DNA of 49,125 nucleotides from assembly GCA_944380855.1 (NCBI GenBank), contig CALWIW010000015.1:1-49125 (forward strand). Direction: 5' to 3'. The position numbers and the translations under genes are program-made. This document shows, in pieces, positions 43,940 through 49,125 of this stretch. The notes under the pieces are model-generated. The model was not told the DNA's origin and searched no databases. It was given only the letters and a program-made list of their open reading frames with translations. The stretch's first letter is position 1, and every line of letters starts with the position of its first letter. This stretch comes from an uncultured Clostridia bacterium (GTDB lineage Bacteria; Bacillota; Clostridia; Oscillospirales; Acutalibacteraceae).

Positions 43940-44446
43940 ATGTATAATGTGGGAGATATGATTGTTTACGGAATTAAGGGTGTTTGCCGTGTTGAAGATG
44001 TGGGACAAATTCTTATTGACGGTATGGCTAACGACAGAATCTATTACACTCTTGCTCCCGTATTCGGCAAATTAGGGGAAAAAATTTATTCTCCGGTGGA
44101 TACGTCAGTTTTGACAAGAGAACTGATATCGCCGGAAGAAATTGAAAGCTGTATAGCAGATGTATCCAATAAAAAAATAAACAGCATTAACTGCAGAAAC
44201 AAAAAAGAGCTTGCCGAAAAATACAAATCAATAATTAAATCCGCAAACTGCACCGATATTTTAACCCTTATAAAGGCAATAATCGAAAAATCCGAAAATG
44301 CTAAAGAGAATCATAAAAAGCCAAACCAAATGGATATGGATTTTCTTAGAAACGCAGAAAATATTGTCTACGGTGAATTTTCCGTTGTTTTGAATATACC
44401 TAAAGATGAAGTTAAAAAAAGGGTCGAAAGCCGTATTTTTGCCTGA
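43940..44446 (+). CDS. CarD/CdnL family transcription factor
   Basis: Protein of 168 aa with an N-terminal RNA-polymerase-interacting domain ([40 protein letters not shown]), as in CarD, CdnL and the transcription-repair coupling factor, and a helical C-terminal domain ([40 protein letters not shown]). CarD proteins bind RNA polymerase beta and stabilise open promoter complexes. RBS GGAGG precedes the ATG; a terminator follows. Confidence 0.9.
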   Translation: MYNVGDMIVYGIKGVCRVEDVGQILIDGMANDRIYYTLAPVFGKLGEKIYSPVDTSVLTRELISPEEIESCIADVSNKKINSINCRNKKELAEKYKSIIKSANCTDILTLIKAIIEKSENAKENHKKPNQMDMDFLRNAENIVYGEFSVVLNIPKDEVKKRVESRIFA

Positions 44447-44454
44447 TATTTCTA

Positions 44455-44495
44455 AACGCCGAAGTTTTAACCAACTTCGGCGTTTACTTTTTAAT
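44455..44495. terminator. Bidirectional terminator between CarD and PH-domain genes
   Basis: AACGCCGAAGTT (44455-44466) pairs with AACTTCGGCGTT (44473-44484), a perfect 12-bp stem, then TACTTTTTAATT. It serves both convergent genes. Confidence 0.88.
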
Positions 44496-44504
44496 TAAAT
44501 TTAA

Positions 44505-44879
44505 TTAAAGCAAATGTCTGCTGATCATTTGACCTATTTCCACAATATCAGAACCACCGGTAAACTGGAAAATCACTCTGCCTACTCCGCTGAAAAAGAG
44601 CTGAAGCTCGCTGTCCATATCAAACACACCAGAAGTTTCAATAGAAAATACGCTTATTTTGCTGTATGGCATTATTGTGTAATCTCTTTTCTTTCCCGTA
44701 ACTCCTTGTATATTTGCCGAAATAAATCTTCTGTTAGTAAACACAACATAATCCCGAACGCTCTTATATACACCGATTATTTCTTCCTTGGGAATAAGCA
44801 GTTCCAAAATATTGTTATCAACCTTTTCATCGTTTACTTTTTTTAGCTTAAAGACATCTCCGTTTTCAAAATCTATCAT
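44505..44879 (-). CDS. Bacterial PH domain protein
   Basis: Small cytoplasmic protein (124 aa) made of one bacterial pleckstrin-homology domain: IPKEEIIGVYKSVRDYVVFT, NRRFISANIQGVTGKKRDYT, MPYSKISVFSIETSGVFDMD and LQLFFSGVGRVIFQF. The pattern of an induced, freely oligomerising PH protein is well known in Firmicutes, but its role is unclear. AAGGAGG precedes the ATG. It lies 15 bp after pncB and is likely read with pncA-pncB. Confidence 0.85.
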   Translation of the reverse strand: MIDFENGDVFKLKKVNDEKVDNNILELLIPKEEIIGVYKSVRDYVVFTNRRFISANIQGVTGKKRDYTIMPYSKISVFSIETSGVFDMDSELQLFFSGVGRVIFQFTGGSDIVEIGQMISRHLL

Positions 44880-44894
44880 TTTTTTTACCTCCTT

Positions 44895-46361
44895 TTAAAT
44901 ATTTTTATCAGTTGAAAGATTTTTAAGAAGTTCATGCTTTATATTCCAAAGCGGCTGAGAAAGATCTACATAATATTCATGGGGATTTTCAAATCTCGTC
45001 ACTTCGTCCCAGAGGGTTTCAAGCTGCTGTTTACAATAGGCTCTTATCGCCTCCAGCCCAGGCATCTTAACGCAAAGCTTTCCATCCTTAAAATACTGAA
45101 CTCTTAGTTCCTTGGCATAGAAATTAGTTATCGTCTTTCTTTTCCATGTAGCGTTAGGGTCAAAAATTTCGTAAGGCATACTGTCGTCAATTTTCTCATC
45201 GAACAGGGTAAGAACATCGCCCAAGGCTTTTCCTGTATCTCTGTCGTAAAGTCTCCATAGGTTTTTACGGCAGGGATTTGTAATTTTCTCTACGTTTTCA
45301 CTTATTTTTATTTTTGGAGTCTCCGTGCCGTCGGGATTTTCAATAGCGGCAAGCTTATAAACTCCTCCGAACACCGGCTCTGAAGATGATGTAATAAGCC
45401 TTTCACCTACGCCGAACAAATCCACCTTTGCCCCCTGCAAAAGCATATCCCTTATTATATACTCGTCAAGGGAATTTGAAGCACAAATTTTACAGTCCGG
45501 ATATCCTGCATCATCAAGCATTTTTCTTGCCTTTTTTGAAAGATAGGTTATATCGCCGCTGTCAATTCTTATACCGGATGGCCTTACTCCCATGGGCTTT
45601 AAAATTCTGTCAAAGGTACTTATAGCATGGGGTACTCCTGACTTTAATGTGTTATAGGTGTCCACAAGTAAAGTACAGTTTGTGGGGTACTGTCTTGCAT
45701 AAGCGTCAAAAGCCTCCTGCTCAGAGGGGAACATCTGTATCCAGCTGTGTGCCATTGTTCCGAGGGCAGGAATACCGAAATCTCTGTCGGCACAGGTACA
45801 GGCTGTTCCCACAGCACCGCCGATATAAGCGGCTCTTGCACCGAAAATAGCTCCGTCATAGCTTTGGGCACGTCTTGACCCGAATTCCATAACAGCTCTT
45901 TCTCCTGCGGCTCTTACTATTCTGTTTGTTTTTGTGGCAATAAGCGTCTGATGATTTATTGACAGAAGTATCATTGTTTCCACAAACTGTGCCTGAATTA
46001 CAGGACCTCTCACCGTAACAATAGGCTCACCGGGAAAAATAGGCGTTCCCTCAGGCACTGCCCAAACATCGCACTTAAATTCAAAATCACGGAGATACTT
46101 TAAAAACTCCTCGGAAAACATATGCTTGTTCCTCAGATATTCTATATCTTCATCATCAAATTTTAAGTTTTCCAAATACTCCACTACCTGCTCAACGCCT
46201 GCCATAATGGCAAAACCGCCTCTGTCAGGATTTTTTCTGTAAAACATATCAAAATAAGCTATCCTGTCCCCTATGCCATTGTTAAAATATCCGTTTGCCA
46301 TAGTCAGCTCATAAAAATCCGTGAGCATTGTAAGGTTTCTCTGTTTATCAAGATTATACAT
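44895..46361 (-). CDS. pncB: Nicotinate phosphoribosyltransferase
   Basis: Joins nicotinate and PRPP to form nicotinate mononucleotide in NAD salvage. The protein (488 aa) has LTDFYELTMANGYF, FDMFYRKNPDRGGFAIMAG, FGSRRAQSYDGAIFGARAAY, GTMAHSWIQMFPSEQEAFDA, TYNTLKSGVPHAI and GIRIDSGDITYLSKKARKML. AAAGGAGAGAG lies 6 nt before the ATG. It follows the nicotinamidase-like gene by 19 bp; together they turn nicotinamide to nicotinate mononucleotide, which NadE finally amidates after adenylation. Confidence 0.96.
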   Translation of the reverse strand: MYNLDKQRNLTMLTDFYELTMANGYFNNGIGDRIAYFDMFYRKNPDRGGFAIMAGVEQVVEYLENLKFDDEDIEYLRNKHMFSEEFLKYLRDFEFKCDVWAVPEGTPIFPGEPIVTVRGPVIQAQFVETMILLSINHQTLIATKTNRIVRAAGERAVMEFGSRRAQSYDGAIFGARAAYIGGAVGTACTCADRDFGIPALGTMAHSWIQMFPSEQEAFDAYARQYPTNCTLLVDTYNTLKSGVPHAISTFDRILKPMGVRPSGIRIDSGDITYLSKKARKMLDDAGYPDCKICASNSLDEYIIRDMLLQGAKVDLFGVGERLITSSSEPVFGGVYKLAAIENPDGTETPKIKISENVEKITNPCRKNLWRLYDRDTGKALGDVLTLFDEKIDDSMPYEIFDPNATWKRKTITNFYAKELRVQYFKDGKLCVKMPGLEAIRAYCKQQLETLWDEVTRFENPHEYYVDLSQPLWNIKHELLKNLSTDKNI

Positions 46362-46380
46362 TGAAAGCTCTCTCCTTTAA

Positions 46381-47055
46381 TCAAAAAACAATATCAGCCG
46401 GCGTTTCAATTCCGTTGGTTTTCATATTATAAAAAGCAAATAAATTTGAAATATCTCCGCCGTGAGAACCGCCGTCGTAGGTTTCGCATAAACTTTGTAC
46501 TACAATTACACGCCTGTCAAGATTTCTTCTGTTAAACTCAGTTTTAATACTGAGAGCAAACTGAAGAACACAAAGGTCTGTGCAGCAGCCGCAAACAATA
46601 AAGTTATCAATATTCTTATGGCTTTCAAGCCAGCTTTGAAATTCAGGCTCGATAAATCCGTTGGTTGAATTTTTCTTTATAACAGTTCCCGAAAAGCTTT
46701 CCTTTATCTCGTCAGTTATCTCTTCCTCCCATGTATTGCAAGTACAGTGAGGGGGATAGTAAACAAATTCCTGACAATTCTGCTGATGGCTGTCGCAAAA
46801 CGCCAAGGTTTCAATTTTCCGATTATTGCAGGCATTTACCAATTTGGCGGTTTTATCATTTATGGAAAGAACTCTCGGACTTGATAAAGCCCCATCCTTT
46901 ACAAAACCGTTTACCATATCTATAACTATCAAAGCTGTTTTTTCACTGCTTAAGCTGTCCAAAAAAATTTCCTTTTGAGAGATTAATTCTTTTTCCATAT
47001 CCTGTATGGTTTTAAGTAAATTTTCTTTTATAAAACCTATTTGTTTTTCAGACAT
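46381..47055 (-). CDS. pncA: Isochorismatase-family cysteine hydrolase, probable nicotinamidase
   Basis: Protein of 224 aa with the catalytic triad of the family: Asp in TALIVIDMVNGFVKDG, Lys in FSGTVIKKNSTNGF and Cys in VCGCCTDLCVLQFAL. The segment FCDSHQQNCQEFVYYPPHC fits metal-binding residues of nicotinamidases. Adjacent pncB strongly supports nicotinamide hydrolysis. A helical N-terminal extension of about 45 residues precedes the core. The start at 47055 lies 5 nt after AAGGTGA. Release of ammonia from nicotinamide links it loosely to the nitrogen theme of the region. Confidence 0.85.
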   Translation of the reverse strand: MSEKQIGFIKENLLKTIQDMEKELISQKEIFLDSLSSEKTALIVIDMVNGFVKDGALSSPRVLSINDKTAKLVNACNNRKIETLAFCDSHQQNCQEFVYYPPHCTCNTWEEEITDEIKESFSGTVIKKNSTNGFIEPEFQSWLESHKNIDNFIVCGCCTDLCVLQFALSIKTEFNRRNLDRRVIVVQSLCETYDGGSHGGDISNLFAFYNMKTNGIETPADIVF

Positions 47056-47200
47056 AAAAATCACCTTAACCTATATTTATTATTAAATCTCCATATATAA
47101 AACATTTCAGTTGTAAATAAACCTAAATCAAACGAAATATCATAAAAAGATAAAAAAATTGTAACCTTTAAGAGAAAAGTGTATCACAATTTTAATTTTT

Positions 47201-47231
47201 TTATCGAAAAACCCTTGTTTTTTTTCGATAA
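47201..47231 (+). promoter_or_regulatory. Operator-like dyad over the XRE gene promoter
   Basis: TTATCGAAAAA (47201-47211), 9 nt, TTTTTCGATAA (47221-47231): perfect 11-bp arms that cover the -35 element TTGTTT (47215-47220); -10 TATAAT is at 47238-47243 after a 17-bp spacer. Well placed for autorepression by the encoded XRE protein. The whole pncA-xre gap (47056-47391) holds no other gene; a small GGATA/TATCC hairpin lies at about 47313-47335. Confidence 0.6.
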
Positions 47232-47391
47232 TAGTATTATAATGTATTTACTTGCTATTAATTTTCTTAGAAAGAACTATCATAATTTAACTTTGCAATA
47301 GCAAATTTCTGAGGATATCGGCTCACCGTATCCCTATTTTATTTCTTTACAAAAAATCAGGCAGTTTTTCTGCTTACAGGGAGTGCAAAAG

Positions 47392-47637
47392 ATGAGATTA
47401 AGGAAACAGTCTTTAGGAGACAGAAATCTTGTGGGAGCAAAGGTGGAGGCTGCCAGAAAGAAAAAGGGTATGAAACAAAAGGAGCTTTTGGCTCAGCTTC
47501 AGGTAAACGGTGTAGATATGAATGCGTCGGGTCTGTCTAAACTTGAAGGACAAATAAGATTTGTAACGGATATAGAGCTTGTGGCATTGGCAGATATACT
47601 TGAGGTTTCTGTGGACTATCTTTTAGGCAGAGAATAA
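47392..47637 (+). CDS. XRE-family helix-turn-helix regulator
   Basis: Small DNA-binding protein (81 aa) made of one HTH domain: LVGAKVEAARKKKGMKQKEL, LAQLQVNGVDMNASGLSKLE and a final ADILEVSVDYLLGRE, the usual XRE ending. No sensor domain. The ATG at 47392 lies 6 nt after GGGAGTG; a GTG nine bases earlier is less likely. A 31-bp dyad covers its promoter and a terminator follows, so it is its own unit. Targets unknown; pncA diverges from it. Confidence 0.88.
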   Translation: MRLRKQSLGDRNLVGAKVEAARKKKGMKQKELLAQLQVNGVDMNASGLSKLEGQIRFVTDIELVALADILEVSVDYLLGRE

Positions 47638-47679
47638 CATACACATCTTTATTTTTACCGGGATTAGCTTACACATTCG

Positions 47680-47710
47680 GCGGACACAAAAGTGTCCGCT
47701 TATATTTTTA
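47680..47710 (+). terminator. Terminator of the XRE gene
   Basis: GCGGACAC, loop AAAA, GTGTCCGC (perfect 8-bp stem), then TTATATTTTTA. Confidence 0.85.
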
Positions 47711-47724
47711 TTTCCAAATATTAT

Positions 47725-47753
47725 TTGACATGACAATGATAAAGTATTATAAT
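47725..47753 (+). promoter_or_regulatory. Malic enzyme promoter (consensus)
   Basis: TTGACA (47725-47730), 17-bp spacer, TATAAT (47748-47753). Predicted start near 47760; short leader without hairpin, unlike the nitrogen genes. Confidence 0.85.
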
Positions 47754-47791
47754 TTTTCGGGAAGAAATAATCAAAAATTGAGGTGTTAGGA

Positions 47792-48961
47792 ATGAATATC
47801 CGAGAAGAATCGTTAAAAAAACACTATGAATGGAACGGTAAAATTGAGGTTGTATCCCGTGTTCAGGTAAACACAAAAGAGGATCTCTCCCTTGCCTATA
47901 CCCCGGGCGTTGCCGAACCATGTCTTGAAATAAACAAAGATTACGAAAAATCCTTTGAACTTACAAGGAGAAATAATCTTGTGGCTGTAGTTACCGACGG
48001 TACTGCCGTACTTGGTCTTGGAGATATCGGCCCTGAGGCAGGTATGCCCGTAATGGAGGGTAAATGTGCTTTGTTCAAGGAATTTGCCGATGTAGACGCA
48101 TTCCCAATATGTGTACGCAGCAAAGACGTTGACGAAATTGTCCGCACCGTATATCTAATAAGCGGAAGCTTCGGAGGCATAAATCTTGAGGATATCTCCG
48201 CTCCGAGATGCTTTGAAATTGAGAGAAAGCTGAAAGAAATCTGCGATATACCTGTATTCCATGACGACCAGCACGGCACAGCTGTAGTCGTTGCCGCCGC
48301 ACTTATAAACGCTCTGAAGGTTGTTAATAAAAAAATTGAAAACATAAGAGTAGTTGTAAACGGTGCAGGTTCAGCAGGAATTGCCATAACAAAACACCTT
48401 TTAAACTTAGGCGTAAGGAATGTCATTATGGTGGACAGATTCGGCATAATTTGCGAGGGTATGGAGGAGCTTAACTCTGAGCAGGCTTATATGGCAACAC
48501 TCACCAACAAAGAACATATGAGAGGAACTCTTGCAGACGCAATGAAAGGAGCAGATATGTTCTTAGGAGTTTCCGCACCGAATATTGTCACAAAAGAAAT
48601 GGTAGCCTCTATGGCGGAAAAACCTATTGTTTTTGCAATGGCCAACCCCACGCCCGAAATTATGCCTGACCTTGCAAAAGAAGCAGGAGCAGCAGTTGTG
48701 GGAACTGGAAGAAGCGATTTTCCAAACCAGATTAACAATGTTTTGGCTTTCCCTGGAATATTCCGAGGAGCACTTGACTGCCGCGCAAAGGAAATAAACG
48801 AAGAAATGAAAATTGCCGCTTCCTACGCTATTGCTGACCTTGTAAGCGATAAGGAGCTTTCCGATGAATACATACTGCCCAATGCACTTGATAAAAGAAT
48901 AGGCAAAGCTGTAGCTCAGGCAGTTATGGAAGCCGCCAAAAAGTCAGGTGCAGCTAAATAA
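47792..48961 (+). CDS. NAD(P)-dependent malic enzyme
   Basis: Oxidative decarboxylation of malate to pyruvate with NAD(P)H formation. The protein (389 aa) is the short bacterial type without phosphotransacetylase domain: DLSLAYTPGVAEPCLEI, VVTDGTAVLGLGDIGPEAGM, the metal/substrate region LEDISAPRCFEIE and FHDDQHGTAVVVAAAL, the Rossmann motif VVVNGAGSAGIAITKHLL and VFAMANPTPEI. The ATG at 47792 lies 6 nt after GAGGTG. Cofactor preference cannot be read with confidence. Confidence 0.95.
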   Translation: MNIREESLKKHYEWNGKIEVVSRVQVNTKEDLSLAYTPGVAEPCLEINKDYEKSFELTRRNNLVAVVTDGTAVLGLGDIGPEAGMPVMEGKCALFKEFADVDAFPICVRSKDVDEIVRTVYLISGSFGGINLEDISAPRCFEIERKLKEICDIPVFHDDQHGTAVVVAAALINALKVVNKKIENIRVVVNGAGSAGIAITKHLLNLGVRNVIMVDRFGIICEGMEELNSEQAYMATLTNKEHMRGTLADAMKGADMFLGVSAPNIVTKEMVASMAEKPIVFAMANPTPEIMPDLAKEAGAAVVGTGRSDFPNQINNVLAFPGIFRGALDCRAKEINEEMKIAASYAIADLVSDKELSDEYILPNALDKRIGKAVAQAVMEAAKKSGAAK

Positions 48962-49039
48962 TTTTTAGGTTTAAAATCTGAATAAAAAGATCTTTTTGCA
49001 ATAGTTGTGTAAAGAGTAAAATTAACATAAATAAAGGGT

Positions 49040-49125
49040 TATTGGAGAACACTTATATAGGTTCTCCGGCAAAAAACAGTTCACCGGACTGTTTTTTGCT
49101 CACTCATGCGTTTTTAACACATTTC
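49040..49125 (-). repeat. Structured dispersed repeat (copy 2, inverted, cut by window edge)
   Basis: GCAAAAAACAGT (49069-49080), loop TCACCGG, ACTGTTTTTTGC (49088-49099): the same 12-13-bp stem and, in reverse complement, the same loop as copy 1 at 8353-8385. Flanking similarity continues through the AAACGCATGAGTGAGC side (copy 1: AAACGCAGGAGTAAGC), so most of about 55 nt is shared. The parts matching the first two hairpins of copy 1 would lie beyond the right edge. Next to it is a separate stem GGAGAAC/GTTCTCC (49044-49067) that may help end the malic enzyme transcript. Confidence 0.75.

Overview
The window is AT-rich, low-GC Gram-positive DNA. Strong sigma-A type promoters, AGGAGG-like ribosome binding sites, type I dockerins, a type III glutamine synthetase, an LL-diaminopimelate aminotransferase, a split transketolase and a glycine riboswitch on an alanine/glycine symporter together suggest an anaerobic gut or rumen Clostridia, probably Ruminococcaceae-like (Oscillospirales). 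No phage, plasmid, transposase or CRISPR array is visible; most of the window reads as ordinary chromosome.

Layout. 1-5.5 kb (minus): start of threonine synthase, an M19 dipeptidase, and a housekeeping run rplS / two signal peptidase I paralogues / rbgA / rnhB / yraN. 5.7-8.5 kb: two type I dockerin gene fragments that meet head to head, each without its 5' end, followed by a structured dispersed repeat. 8.5-13.4 kb (minus): a small membrane protein, a TIGR01212-type radical SAM gene, an AGCS symporter behind a tandem glycine riboswitch, and split transketolase. 13.6-18.4 kb (minus): carA-dapF-pyrG-dapL operon. 18.9-22.1 kb (plus): asnA-glnN. 22.2-28.3 kb: GH1 beta-glucosidase, a 42-residue Cys-rich protein, a DUF4091/GH123-like hydrolase and a P-type ATPase. 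28.5-33.1 kb (minus): tRNA-Ala(GGC), a zinc-ribbon/TPR/NPCBM membrane protein and an ABC-F ATPase. 33.2-39.2 kb (minus): gltBD. 39.6-43.7 kb (plus): glnA, an ANTAR regulator (NitR-like), purF, nadE. 43.9-49.1 kb: CarD-like factor, PH-domain protein, pncB, pncA-like hydrolase, XRE regulator, malic enzyme and a second copy of the dispersed repeat.

The most interesting system is nitrogen assimilation. Two divergent gene pairs (carA/asnA and gltB/glnA) carry a near-consensus promoter on each side. In all four cases an intrinsic-terminator hairpin begins within about 15 nt of the predicted transcription start, and the 5' arm of all four hairpins shares an AAAGGYGTY-like core. Genes behind these attenuators use ammonia or glutamine nitrogen: AsnA, GlnN, CarA, PyrG, GltBD, GlnA, PurF and NadE. 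An ANTAR-domain RNA-binding protein with a degenerate receiver domain follows glnA and is the obvious candidate antiterminator, as in the glnA-nitR-gltAB arrangement known in solvent-producing clostridia. The link between ANTAR protein and hairpins is inference.

Other points of note: one of the two signal peptidases has Ala in place of the catalytic Lys; the dockerin fragments mark an inversion breakpoint or an assembly misjoin; and several genes have perfect dyads over or next to their promoters.
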